Virus record (IMG/VR): IMGVR_UViG_3300029952_000033 | Coordinates: 1-53,963 of that record | Direction: 5' to 3' (one strand) | Length of the DNA: 53,963 bases | DNA from: a virus | In this document: piece by piece, positions 1 to 7,740 of the stretch | Layout of the letters: each line of letters opens with the position of its first letter | How positions within the stretch are numbered: position 1 is the stretch's first letter | The notes under the pieces: generated by a model | Databases searched by the model: none | What the model was told of the DNA's origin: nothing | The model's input: only the letters and a program-made list of their open reading frames with translations | Position numbers and translations under genes: made by a program

Positions 1-193
1 CATGGGGTAAATCTTCATGCCTATTACTCCCCAGCGGGCGCGGCAGGCATGGCAGGCGCGGCCGGCGCGGCGGGCTCTGCACCCTGGCCCGGTGCGCCAG
101 CCATCATCTCGGCGTCCTGCGCGTCATTCAGAGCCTTGTGATCAGCCTCATGCCGAGCCGCCATCTTGCGATGTTCTTCACGATGATTGCCAT
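1..193. repeat. Terminal overlap, left copy
   Basis: Bases 1-193 match 53771-53963 with one difference (T at 128, C at 53898). The junction falls inside the gene at 24-380, so the overlap is most simply the signature of a circular or circularly permuted assembly. A true direct terminal repeat is possible but would cut a gene. Confidence 0.9.
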
Positions 194-380
194 GAAGGTC
201 ACGCCGCTCGGTCTCATGGCGCTTGTTCAGTTCAGCACGCCCCTTGGCAAGACGATCCAGGAGTTCAGCACGATCCGGCTTGCCGTCCTTTTTCTCAGTC
301 TTGGGTTCGGCTTTTTTCTCGGCTTTCATGTCCGGCTTCTTCTCTTCGCCGTCCTTACCCTTGTACTGCAAACGCGCCAT
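24..380 (-). CDS. Charged Ala/Pro-tailed hypothetical protein
   Basis: A 118-residue protein of unknown function. The first half is very rich in Lys and Glu, with repeated KAEKK-like stretches that should form a charged helix or coiled coil. The middle carries many His and Arg residues, and the tail is Ala/Pro-rich. The ATG at 380 is chosen because it follows the stop of the upstream gene (385) and has an AAAGG ribosome site; a longer frame starting at 425 would overlap that gene. It lies between small conserved genes and the capsid-staple-like gene, which starts just past the circular junction. A virion or assembly role is an inference from position only. Confidence 0.65.
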   Translation of the reverse strand: MARLQYKGKDGEEKKPDMKAEKKAEPKTEKKDGKPDRAELLDRLAKGRAELNKRHETERRDLHGNHREEHRKMAARHEADHKALNDAQDAEMMAGAPGQGAEPAAPAAPAMPAAPAGE

Positions 381-384
381 GTTC

Positions 385-651
385 TTAGCCTTTCGATTTG
401 TATTGGAGGCGCTTCTTGGTGCCATCCTTGTGGTGCATTCCCATCAGGGTCTGAGCGAGCCGTGCCTGCTTACCTAGCACGCCAGGAGCGCCAGTCTTCT
501 CAGCGGCATATTCACGTGTGGTTTCACCGGCAGCCTTCGCCTTGGCAGCGAACTTGCCCTCATGCTCCTTGGGGATAGCCCCTTGAATCCACTTCTTCTT
601 TGCCACCGGCTTGCTCCTACTTGCCATATCTAGCAGTGTCTGGCTGCTCAC
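385..651 (-). CDS. Small conserved phage protein with KKWIQGAI motif
   Basis: An 88-residue basic protein. The stretch KKWIQGAI followed by a Lys/Ala-rich segment is a pattern I know from small proteins in the head-gene region of many phages; no biochemical role is established. The GTG at 651 overlaps the stop of the upstream gene (GTGA), which suggests translational coupling. An ATG at 627 is an alternative start and would remove eight residues. No signal peptide or membrane segment is visible. Confidence 0.7.
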   Translation of the reverse strand: MSSQTLLDMASRSKPVAKKKWIQGAIPKEHEGKFAAKAKAAGETTREYAAEKTGAPGVLGKQARLAQTLMGMHHKDGTKKRLQYKSKG

Positions 652-830
652 TTTTTAGGCATGCGCGGATAACTCATCTTCTTCCGCTGTTGTTTATGTT
701 CAGGAAGCTTGCCGGGCTTATCTTCCGCGACAAACTCTTTCGCCACATTCTGGGAGACGCCACCATCGCCTCCCTTTTTAGACGCGGCGCTGTACATAAG
801 GCCGCGCTGCGCCTGCGAGACCGGCGGCAA
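648..830 (-). CDS. Small conserved phage protein (MPPVSQAQRG type)
   Basis: A 60-residue protein that begins MPPVSQAQRGLMYSAAS and continues with an AKEF..DKPGKLPE segment, a recurrent pattern in short tailed-phage proteins beside virion genes. The start is TTG at 830, directly after the TAG of the preceding gene, so expression probably depends on reinitiation. The C-terminus is strongly basic. Function unknown. Confidence 0.7.
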   Translation of the reverse strand: MPPVSQAQRGLMYSAASKKGGDGGVSQNVAKEFVAEDKPGKLPEHKQQRKKMSYPRMPKK

Positions 831-1331
831 CTATTTGGTCCGATACCAAGACGCGGTGGAAGCCACATACTGCCAGCACTGCGATACGCCGATGGCGAGC
901 GGCGAGGTATTCGCCGTGACGAGGGTCTGCCCGGTATTGGCCGAAACAGTCAGGGTCGTGACCGTCTGCGAGGTGTTGATGCACTCGGTCTGGCCATCGG
1001 ACGGCGCCGGCGCCAGCGTAACGCCGAGGGTCGAGATCGTGCCAGCCGGGGTCAACTGGAAATAGTCCTGGTTGTTGGCGAACGTCAGGGCGGCGCCGGT
1101 AAGCGGAGACGCCAGCGTGTAGCTCGGCGCACCGGCAATCTGGCCCAGGGTGACGTATTTGTTGCCCACCGCCGGATTGCCCATCGGCAGATCCTGCACG
1201 AGGTCACTCGGCGTGGTGTACGGCAGAGCGGGCGGGATGTAGGACTGACCGGCCGCAACCGAGGTCTGCGCCATGGCGAGGCCGGGAATGGCGAGCAGTG
1301 CAATCGAGGCGAGAAGAGAAAGCTTTTTCAT
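831..1331 (-). CDS. Exported protein with Sec signal peptide
   Basis: A 166-residue protein with a textbook Sec signal peptide: MKKLSLLASIALLAIPG then an AMAQ cleavage region near residue 22. The mature part is Ser/Thr/Gly/Ala-rich with beta-type patterning and two Cys residues late in the chain (CINTSQ and SQCWQY) that could pair in the periplasm. ATG at 1331 lies nine bases from an AAGGA site; ATG at 1337 is too close to it. It sits among virion genes. A secreted, virion-associated or periplasmic role is inferred, and no family was recognised. Confidence 0.75.
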   Translation of the reverse strand: MKKLSLLASIALLAIPGLAMAQTSVAAGQSYIPPALPYTTPSDLVQDLPMGNPAVGNKYVTLGQIAGAPSYTLASPLTGAALTFANNQDYFQLTPAGTISTLGVTLAPAPSDGQTECINTSQTVTTLTVSANTGQTLVTANTSPLAIGVSQCWQYVASTASWYRTK

Positions 1332-1343
1332 GGTCATGGTTCC

Positions 1344-1874
1344 TTAAACGACAGAGCCGCCGCCGATATCGGTCAGCGTAGCAGTGGGAGAAGCGCCAAT
1401 GGTATTGATCGTCACAATGAAATCGCGCCAAGTCGCAGTCGCGATCGTGTCGGCTGTGCCGTTCAGGGTCCAACCAGTGTTGGTCGTTACCGTCAGCGTC
1501 TGTGTAGACCCGACATTGATAATGCGAAGATTATAGGTAAAGCCCGCATAGACATTCGAACCAATCGCCGCGATCATCGCTGCGACAGTTGGGAGCTGGA
1601 TATTCGCGGGGGCTGAGAATGTCCCTGTCATAGCCAAGACAGTCTCGGCTGAACCGCCCGTGATATTCGCGGCGGTTAGCGTGGTCCCCGCCGTCGCGGC
1701 ATTCGTGTTATAGACGTTACGGACGCCAAGAGCACCATTCTGCGCCATCCATTCCGCAAGGATAGTTAGTGATGCCGCAACCCACGCACCAGAGCCGGTA
1801 TCGACGTTGATCTGGTTCGCCCCGGAAAGTTGCGTCGAAGACCTGACGGGGATTTGACCTTGCTGATAGACCAC
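1344..1874 (-). CDS. Ala/Thr-rich putative virion protein
   Basis: A 176-residue protein rich in Ala, Thr, Gly and Asn with alternating hydrophobic patterning typical of beta-structured phage decoration or fibre proteins. No catalytic motif is visible. The start is GTG at 1874, supported by AGGAG eight bases upstream. It lies in the same direction as, and between, putative virion genes. Identification as a structural protein rests on composition and position. Confidence 0.7.
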   Translation of the reverse strand: MVYQQGQIPVRSSTQLSGANQINVDTGSGAWVAASLTILAEWMAQNGALGVRNVYNTNAATAGTTLTAANITGGSAETVLAMTGTFSAPANIQLPTVAAMIAAIGSNVYAGFTYNLRIINVGSTQTLTVTTNTGWTLNGTADTIATATWRDFIVTINTIGASPTATLTDIGGGSVV

Positions 1875-1885
1875 GAGCTAAACTC

Positions 1886-2779
1886 CTATGCCAGAAGCGG
1901 GATAGCGAGCGACTGCGCCGCGCCGCCAGTTGTGGAAATTCGATAATTGATTTCGCCAGACGTGTAGGCTGTGCAATTAAACCGATAGAGAACCTCACGC
2001 TCAGGCTCGCCGAATGACGTGCTGATCGGCGTTCCGGCGGAATAGATTGCCATCTGCCCGCTTCCGCCGACGTTGCAAACAATCCATGTCGATCCGCCAT
2101 CAAAGGACCGTTCGAGTTGAACGCTGCCAACGTATGTGACGTTAGATCCGGTGAACACAGCCGCGCTATCCGTGCCAGATGCCAAGATGCCATTGGCAGT
2201 CGGCGTGAACACGAACGGGACCGGCAGATTGTTGTTATTGATGGCAGTCGGCGCATTAGAAATCTGAACTATGCCAAGCTGCTTAAAGCCGCGCACGGGG
2301 AATGTGCCATCTCCAATGTACGGCTGGATGATCTTCGTAACGGTCGTATTGGCCGAGATATTCGGACCAGTCACGGTGGCGCCCAATAGGCCATTGGTCT
2401 GGTACAAGCCATTGATAACGCCAGGAGCGCCAGGATAGAAACCCTGCGTCGATCCCATGAGTGTTATCGGAGCCAATGCCAGAGTAGCCGTCGTGCCACT
2501 CAGAGCGCCCAGCGTAGTACCAAGCGGAACCAGAGTGCTGTTAATTGCATCTCCCGCCGCGATGCCCGTACCCGTTGCCACCGTCGCCGACAGAGAGCCT
2601 GCGGTTGTGGTCAGAGTATCGACTAGCGAGGCGTAGATCGAGAAGTTCATGGGGCCGATGAACGCAAACGGCGCGCTCGGCCCCACACCACTGAACGTCC
2701 CCGAAAGGACAGCATTCGCCACATCTCCCTTAGCCGGGAGACCTGATGCCGAAACTCCTAAGGGAGACGGGATACCCAT
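1886..2779 (-). CDS. Putative virion protein, beta-rich
   Basis: A 297-residue protein with Gly/Ser/Thr-rich, beta-strand-like sequence throughout; the segment VQLERSFDGGSTWIVCN resembles the repeated strands of phage head-fibre or decoration proteins. The ATG at 2779 has GAGG six bases upstream and is four bases from the stop of the preceding gene. No enzyme motif is seen. It is downstream of capsid and cement genes, consistent with a head-associated protein, but this is an inference. Confidence 0.7.
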   Translation of the reverse strand: MGIPSPLGVSASGLPAKGDVANAVLSGTFSGVGPSAPFAFIGPMNFSIYASLVDTLTTTAGSLSATVATGTGIAAGDAINSTLVPLGTTLGALSGTTATLALAPITLMGSTQGFYPGAPGVINGLYQTNGLLGATVTGPNISANTTVTKIIQPYIGDGTFPVRGFKQLGIVQISNAPTAINNNNLPVPFVFTPTANGILASGTDSAAVFTGSNVTYVGSVQLERSFDGGSTWIVCNVGGSGQMAIYSAGTPISTSFGEPEREVLYRFNCTAYTSGEINYRISTTGGAAQSLAIPLLA

Positions 2780-2782
2780 GGA

Positions 2783-3598
2783 TTACCTCGTTCCGAGCTG
2801 CGTCTGTTTCGCCGGCGCCATGACGGTGCCGAGGATAGCCACTTCAGAGGCATTCGGATCAATCGGCGCGCGAAGCTTGAGCATGCTCGATGAGTTTCCG
2901 CGATCAAGATCGGCTGGGATCGAGCTTTCCATGGAGCCGACAGTCTGGCGAACGGGACCGCGACCTTTGACCACGAGGCCATTCTTCGCAGTCACCCAAT
3001 AGCCCTGGTTATTGTCAGCCCATTTGCCGCCGATCTGCGAGTTGTCGCCGACAGATTCGCGGTAAGCATCATGGATTTCAGCGGCCACGCCATTCAGCGG
3101 AACCATGCCATCATTCGGCGCACCCATCCAGAAGATTTCAGTCGGCTGAGCCCGCTTGTTGGAATCGACATAGAACGGCTGGATCAACTGGTTATCCAGG
3201 TACATCTGCACCCGGATGCGGTACTCAGGAACGAGCCCGAGTTCCTGTGCCGCGTCGATATCGTCGGCGAGACCTTCGGCCTTCATGCGTTCATGAACCG
3301 CCTTGAGCAATTCCACCATCCGAACGTGAGCCTTGGCACGCTGCGCCAGAATTTCCGGCGCAACGCGCTTGCGGTTTGTGCCCTGGTCAGAAATATCAGC
3401 AATCGCCAGTGCGAGCCGCTCCACCAGATTGTCATCGCCACTGGACGCTGACTTTGAGGCGAGCAGTTCGGCCGCGAATTGCTTGACCTGAGCCGAGACG
3501 ATATCGCTCAGCTCGGCTTTAGTCAGCGTGATGGTGTCGTGATTCTGGTCGGTCACGTGGTAACTGCTCCTTGGTGGGCGGCCGGGGGGACGAGACAT
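2783..3598 (-). CDS. Conserved hypothetical protein in capsid region
   Basis: A 271-residue protein. The N-terminal half is charged and helical; the C-terminal half is more globular (MYLDNQLIQPFYVDSNKR, YWVTAKNGLVVKGRGP). The ATG at 3598 lies just after the TAA of the cement gene but has little Shine-Dalgarno support. A GTG at 3556 has AAGGAG ten bases upstream and is a real alternative. Position immediately after the cement gene suggests a head-related role. I do not recognise the family. Confidence 0.7.
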   Translation of the reverse strand: MSRPPGRPPRSSYHVTDQNHDTITLTKAELSDIVSAQVKQFAAELLASKSASSGDDNLVERLALAIADISDQGTNRKRVAPEILAQRAKAHVRMVELLKAVHERMKAEGLADDIDAAQELGLVPEYRIRVQMYLDNQLIQPFYVDSNKRAQPTEIFWMGAPNDGMVPLNGVAAEIHDAYRESVGDNSQIGGKWADNNQGYWVTAKNGLVVKGRGPVRQTVGSMESSIPADLDRGNSSSMLKLRAPIDPNASEVAILGTVMAPAKQTQLGTR

Positions 3599-3601
3599 TT
3601 A

Positions 3602-4144
3602 TTAGGCAACCACGAAGTTCGATGGCGAATAACGGTTCGCCTGATCATCGCGCTTCGGAGTAATGAACGCCGCCGCAATCGTGCCGGCAGTGAACTGCGT
3701 GCCGGTCGGGGTGGTGAACAGCAGGCGGAAGTAACGCGGGCGCTCATTCGCCGGGAAGGCAGCCGGGAAATCCATGCGAAGCACCTGGCCAGCAGTAAGC
3801 TGAGCGGCGGTGATGGCGCCAGTTTCCTGGAACACCTGCCACGTACCCGGCGCGTAGTTACCAGCAACGCCAGTATCGGGCGCACCCTGGAATTGCACAT
3901 TCAGCGTGGCGGCATCGATAGTGGTGGCCGCCGTGCCGATCGTGATCTGGATCAGCGGACGATTGTCGCCGATGCCCATATCAGCGCCGAACACAGACAC
4001 GTTGCCGATGATATTCTGCGGCGCGGTGTTCTGGCCAGAGCCGAGGATGTCGATGACGTTAGAGGGGAACGTCGCACCGGTAGCACCAACGATGGAGAGG
4101 TTGGTGCCCGGCGGCACGAAATTGAGGGCTGCGTCGAGAAACAT
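3602..4144 (-). CDS. Bbp16-like capsid cement protein
   Basis: A 180-residue protein that begins MFLDAALNFVPPGTNLS and ends with an ANRYSPSNFVV segment, the pattern I associate with the Bbp16 family of capsid cement proteins described for Bordetella phage BPP-1. Such proteins bind the outside of the mature capsid lattice and stabilise it. The gene follows the major capsid gene in transcription order, as expected, although a reversed zinc-finger ORF now separates them. GAAAGG lies upstream of the ATG. The family call is from sequence pattern and gene order, not a search. Confidence 0.85.
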   Translation of the reverse strand: MFLDAALNFVPPGTNLSIVGATGATFPSNVIDILGSGQNTAPQNIIGNVSVFGADMGIGDNRPLIQITIGTAATTIDAATLNVQFQGAPDTGVAGNYAPGTWQVFQETGAITAAQLTAGQVLRMDFPAAFPANERPRYFRLLFTTPTGTQFTAGTIAAAFITPKRDDQANRYSPSNFVVA

Positions 4145-4149
4145 GGCGG

Positions 4150-4178
4150 TTGACCTTTCAGAGATGGACTACTATAAA
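4150..4178 (+). promoter_or_regulatory. Sigma70-like promoter of the zinc-finger ORF
   Basis: TTGACC (4150-4155) and TATAAA (4173-4178) are separated by exactly 17 bases, a near-consensus host promoter. Start of transcription is expected near 4185, followed by an AAAGGA ribosome site and the ATG at 4205. It points against the surrounding late genes. Confidence 0.75.
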
Positions 4179-4204
4179 AGTTTCAGACACCCCAAAGGAC
4201 TTAC

Positions 4205-4639
4205 ATGAAGCCCGTCCCTGAGAGAGAAACCGCCAAGCTTGCTGGCGAGCGATTTTATTCTACCGGAAAGCCTTGCAAGAATGGTCATCTTTCCAAACGA
4301 TACACTGGAACTGGTATTTGCGCTACATGCGCGACCATTAATTCCAAAAAATGTCAGGCAAAAGCTCCTGATCATCCAAATCGCGCTGCCGCCCGAGCCA
4401 ATGGGCTGACGCACTGGTCTGCTGGACGAGACTGCAAGCATGGGCATGGCGACAAGCGCCTTGTGTCCAGCGGTCAATGTCTTGGCTGCGCCTTGGTATT
4501 TTCCAAACTCTGGCGCGAAGCCAACCCTGGAGCAGAAGCTGATGCCACGAGAAAGCGCCGCGCTAAGAATCCTAGCGGCCATCGCGCGGCAAGTTTGAAG
4601 TGGGCGAAGGAACAAGGATACGCCTTTCGATGCGATTAA
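4205..4639 (+). CDS. Zinc-finger protein inserted between capsid and cement genes
   Basis: A 144-residue basic protein with two similar Cys/His units: FYSTGKPCKNGHLSKRY...GICATC and HWSAGRDCKHGHGDKR...QCLGC. This C-x2-GH...R...C-x2-C layout occurs in phage proteins linked to HNH or endonuclease VII-like homing nucleases, but no catalytic HNH core is seen here. It may be a DNA-binding remnant or a small selfish element. It is on the strand opposite its neighbours, has its own promoter, and its last four bases overlap the end of the major capsid gene. Function is unproved. Confidence 0.75.
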   Translation: MKPVPERETAKLAGERFYSTGKPCKNGHLSKRYTGTGICATCATINSKKCQAKAPDHPNRAAARANGLTHWSAGRDCKHGHGDKRLVSSGQCLGCALVFSKLWREANPGAEADATRKRRAKNPSGHRAASLKWAKEQGYAFRCD

Positions 4640-5670
4640 GTTATCGCGCTTTCGACATTAAGTAGTTGATCACTGATCTTCACCGGGATACCGCGATAGC
4701 CCATGACCGGCTTGCCAGCGTAGTCATCCAGCTGGAGCAGCACGTTACGGTCACGCATGGCCTGCACATCCATCCAGTGACGGATGGTACGGTTGCAGTA
4801 CCAAACCGGACGCACGGTCGGCTCCGTTTTGGCATCGGTCTTGGTGATGCCAGACGTGGTGCCCGTCAGTTTGGGGAACAGCAGCAGCGCCTGCGCCATG
4901 GTGGCGAACAGATCCAGTGCATTCGGGCCAGCGAGCCCGGCATTGGTCGTGTCGATGTTGGCAATGCGGCAAGCATAGCGCCAGTCCATCGGGCAGATGC
5001 CAGCCTGCTGGCGGAACCAGGAGGTATAAGCCTCGAAGCGGTTGCCGACGGCATCGTAACCGGGGACGATATCGCCTTTGTCTTCCATGGTCAGGCCCGC
5101 AGCGGAACCGGCCGGGAAGGTGGCGAAGATCGTATTCGGCGACCAACCGACGAGCCAGAGCGAGGCATTGGACGAACCAGTGCCGCCGCCATTGATAATG
5201 TTCGCGCCATTCTGCGCCAGCGCGATGCTGTTATAGAACGGAGATAGGCCCATGAACTGCGCCGGATTAACGGTCGTATTGCCGTACCACAGCGTCTGTT
5301 CGATGGTCTGGCTCATGCCTTCCAGGAACGCGACATCCTCGCTCTCGCGGAATTTCTCCTTGTCGCCGGAATGCTCGGCAAGCGCGCGGTCCACCTGGGA
5401 GTAATCTTCCAGCATACCCATGGACACGCGCCCTTTGGCGGTGGTGGATTTGCTGTAGGGAACGCCCTGGTTATACTGGCGCCACTGGCCGGCAGGGATC
5501 GAGGTACGGAACACGAATTCGTGCCCAGTACGCTCGTTCGCTTCGATCCACGGCAGATCGTCGTGGAGTTCATTGCACTGCGAAAGCATTTCCGCAATAA
5601 CGGGAATGTTGCCGTCCCCAGTCTGGCGGGAAGCAACATCGAGAAGGGTTGGCCAGGCGCCGATAGCTAT
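4636..5670 (-). CDS. Major capsid protein, apparent AUA start
   Basis: A 344-residue major head protein of the BPP-1/Bcep22 type, judged from the segments ELHDDLPWIEANERTGHE, WRQYNQGVPYSKSTT and AFLEGMSQTIEQTLWYGN. It forms the icosahedral shell. Coding similarity extends upstream of the first in-frame ATG (5589) through AIGAWPTLLDVASR, and an AAGGAG site lies eight bases before the in-frame triplet ATA at 5670-5668. No ATG, GTG or TTG is in frame between the upstream stop and 5589. The natural start is therefore at 5670, either as a real AUA start or because one base of ATG was changed in the assembly. The gene follows the scaffold gene. Confidence 0.92.
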   Translation of the reverse strand: MAIGAWPTLLDVASRQTGDGNIPVIAEMLSQCNELHDDLPWIEANERTGHEFVFRTSIPAGQWRQYNQGVPYSKSTTAKGRVSMGMLEDYSQVDRALAEHSGDKEKFRESEDVAFLEGMSQTIEQTLWYGNTTVNPAQFMGLSPFYNSIALAQNGANIINGGGTGSSNASLWLVGWSPNTIFATFPAGSAAGLTMEDKGDIVPGYDAVGNRFEAYTSWFRQQAGICPMDWRYACRIANIDTTNAGLAGPNALDLFATMAQALLLFPKLTGTTSGITKTDAKTEPTVRPVWYCNRTIRHWMDVQAMRDRNVLLQLDDYAGKPVMGYRGIPVKISDQLLNVESAIT

Positions 5671-5703
5671 GACACGTACTCCTTATACTGGGTCAAGTTT
5701 AAG

Positions 5704-6552
5704 TTACTGCCCATCGCGGGCCTCGCGGTTGGATTTGTAGATATCGCGCAAGTTTTTCGGCTTACCAGACATTTCCGGCGGCGGCTTAATGCCAGTCGGC
5801 CCCATCCCAGGTTCGTCGATGAAGCGCGCCGCGCGATGCAGCATCTTCAAAAGAATAGGATGGTCGCCCATCCCGGTTACGGCCAGAGCATTGTTAAACG
5901 CGGCCATATCGCTGTTATACTGCTCAGTCCCAGGCCGCGCGGACGACACCAGCACGTCGCGAACGCGAGCGATCGCGCCCATAGCAGTCTGATGTCCCGC
6001 GCCGCCGATCTCAGGATCAGCCATAACTTCCTTGCGCCAGCCCTGGCGCACTTCACCGAAAACGCGGTGCTGTTCGCGCGCCATGTGATCCTGCATCGCC
6101 ACTACGGACTGCTGCAAAGCGGATGCGTGCATGTCGAGAAGCGCTTGACCGACTTCCGGCGCCACGCGCGCGCCAGCCAGGATGTCGTTAAACTTGCCAA
6201 TCTGCTCGGACTCAACCTTGATGCCATCCGGGGTTTTCCACTCAGGATAGATGATCGGATCAAGAGTAGCAGCTTCAACCGCTGCGGGTTCCTGGGGCTT
6301 ATCAGTTGCCTCGGCAGATTTATCTTCGGCCTTGGTCGCAACTTCGACAGCCGGATCAGCCTCAACCTTTTCAGGTTCAGTAGGCGCATCAACGACAACT
6401 TCAGCGGCCACAGGCTCGACTACGGGCGCCACATCACCAGGCGATAAAGCTTCGCCCAGCATGGTGGGCGTATCGGTATGCGCGACGATAGGCTCGACAG
6501 CGGGCGCTGTCAGCTCGACAATCTCATCCGGCTGCTGGATAGCCTCAGACAT
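5704..6552 (-). CDS. Capsid scaffolding protein
   Basis: A 282-residue protein immediately upstream of the major capsid gene. Residues 1-95 are Ala/Glu/Pro/Val-rich and disordered. The centre holds the scaffold-like segment PEWKTPDGIKVE...FNDILAGARV and a long helical stretch, followed by a basic tail (GKPKNLRDIYKSN) suited to binding capsid subunits. This composition and position are typical of scaffold proteins that leave the prohead. ATG at 6552 is used because it overlaps the upstream stop as TGATG; a TTG three bases earlier is possible. Confidence 0.88.
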   Translation of the reverse strand: MSEAIQQPDEIVELTAPAVEPIVAHTDTPTMLGEALSPGDVAPVVEPVAAEVVVDAPTEPEKVEADPAVEVATKAEDKSAEATDKPQEPAAVEAATLDPIIYPEWKTPDGIKVESEQIGKFNDILAGARVAPEVGQALLDMHASALQQSVVAMQDHMAREQHRVFGEVRQGWRKEVMADPEIGGAGHQTAMGAIARVRDVLVSSARPGTEQYNSDMAAFNNALAVTGMGDHPILLKMLHRAARFIDEPGMGPTGIKPPPEMSGKPKNLRDIYKSNREARDGQ

Positions 6553-6956
6553 CAATCACCTTTCTTGCGGCGCGGAGGTTGCGGCTTGGCGAAAGCCGGA
6601 TCACACTCATCGTGCATTTTGCCAACGCCATCGCGGCTGATACGAAAGAGCGAGCGATAAAGCCGTTGCGCCGTATCGCGCTCGCCAGCGTGATACCAAG
6701 TCGCTTCCGGCTGCGGATTGCCGCTAGGGCCGCACGCAAATCGCTCCTCAAACACCCGGCATGACTGGAGGAAAGCCCAGATTTCACGGCGTCCGACTGG
6801 ACTAGCCAGAACCGCAGTCCAGAACTCATCGCCTTCACGGATTTCTCGCTTGCGGCGGCTTTCGCGCTCTTGCGCGGCAGCCGGATCAGCGACGCTAATA
6901 GTCCCATCATCCGGCTCGTTATCTTCAGCAGGGATAAGGATGCCATCATCATTCAT
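6552..6956 (-). CDS. Bbp19-like protein
   Basis: A 134-residue acidic-to-basic protein with the segment EFWTAVLASPVGRREIW, then CRVFEERFACG and GERDTAQRLYRSLFRI. This matches the pattern of the small Bbp19-family proteins encoded between portal and scaffold genes in BPP-1-like phages; their function is not established. The start overlaps the upstream stop as ATGA, so the two genes are probably translated together. Confidence 0.75.
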   Translation of the reverse strand: MNDDGILIPAEDNEPDDGTISVADPAAAQERESRRKREIREGDEFWTAVLASPVGRREIWAFLQSCRVFEERFACGPSGNPQPEATWYHAGERDTAQRLYRSLFRISRDGVGKMHDECDPAFAKPQPPRRKKGD

Positions 6957-7381
6957 GCGGCAAACTGTGAGTGCGGCGACATGACCTGCATCGGACGTCC
7001 CTGAGTGCGGATATCCTTAAAGGCTTCCGGCAGGATGATGCCACGCTTGCCCGTTGCCTTGTCGCGCAACTCCTCGGCAGCCTTGAGGCCGGCCAGAAGG
7101 TTTTCGCCCAGTTTGGTGAACAGCTTGCGCGACAGATGGCCACGAAGCCAGTCGCCGGCTCGGTTGTGTGCCTCGTTCATCATAAGGCCTATCTGGAACC
7201 ATCGGCTATCACCGCGCCAGACAGCAGCTTGCCGACATGCACCCTCGATCAGCAGCAATTGGTGGCGAAGGTCATTGTACGCGGGGCCAGCAGCGGGCAC
7301 ATTGGCCAGCTTTTTGCAATTATCCGCCGCTAGACGGAAATTCTCGACCAAACAGGAGAATATCTCGGCTTCTGTGAGCAT
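6953..7381 (-). CDS. Conserved hypothetical between portal and scaffold
   Basis: A 142-residue, mainly helical protein (AEIFSCLVENFRLAADNCKKL, HQLLLIEGACRQAAVWRGD). It has no recognised catalytic motif. The ATG at 7381 has no clear ribosome site and lies opposite the promoter of the plus-strand cassette. Its order between the portal and the Bbp19-like gene fits a head-assembly gene of this phage type; the role is inferred from position only. Confidence 0.75.
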   Translation of the reverse strand: MLTEAEIFSCLVENFRLAADNCKKLANVPAAGPAYNDLRHQLLLIEGACRQAAVWRGDSRWFQIGLMMNEAHNRAGDWLRGHLSRKLFTKLGENLLAGLKAAEELRDKATGKRGIILPEAFKDIRTQGRPMQVMSPHSQFAA

Positions 7382-7434
7382 ATATATGGCATTGCCCGAC
7401 GCTTAGCCTAAAAACAAGGCATTTTAGATAACCC

Positions 7435-7464
7435 TTGACATCGCGTTGCTCATGGTGGTTAAAT
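7435..7464 (+). promoter_or_regulatory. Sigma70-like promoter of the inserted plus-strand cassette
   Basis: A consensus TTGACA (7435-7440) is followed 18 bases later by TTAAAT (7459-7464). It would transcribe the seven overlapping genes 7495-8759 against the late operon. Confidence 0.55.
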
Positions 7465-7494
7465 GGCTCCATAATGGTTAATGGTGGTTGTGAA

Positions 7495-7740
7495 ATGACC
7501 AAGATAGTTGAGCGAGTGGCCAGGGCGCTTTGTAAGGATGCAGGGTATGATCCAGATGATTGCCACGGCATATCTCCGCTTTGGATGAGTTTTAGGCATA
7601 GGGCGATCGTCGCCATCGCCGCTATGCGCGATCCAACCATCGAGATGACCGATGAAAGAGGAGACGCAGAGTTCTGGTTTGGAGGGGAATGCGTCCGAGA
7701 ATGCAGGATAACCAGGGTAGACGCGGTTTTGTGCGGATGA
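7495..7740 (+). CDS. Small conserved phage protein (IVERVARALC type)
   Basis: An 81-residue protein that starts MTKIVERVARALCKDAGYDP, a motif seen in many short early phage proteins of unknown function. ATG at 7495 is preferred to an in-frame TTG at 7435, which is part of the promoter. It is the first gene of a run in which each gene overlaps the next by four or more bases. Confidence 0.75.
   Translation: MTKIVERVARALCKDAGYDPDDCHGISPLWMSFRHRAIVAIAAMRDPTIEMTDERGDAEFWFGGECVRECRITRVDAVLCG

Noticed and set aside
600-1616. Long plus-strand frame (338 codons)
   Set aside because: It runs opposite four genes with conserved or signal-peptide sequences and has an Arg-rich shadow composition.
4172-4615. 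Minus-strand frame opposite the zinc-finger ORF
   Set aside because: It would continue the late operon direction but has no ribosome site or family pattern, whereas the plus-strand frame has paired Cys/His motifs and a promoter.
5371-6447. Long plus-strand frame opposite scaffold and capsid
   Set aside because: It is a shadow of two well-supported structural genes and lacks any recognisable domain.
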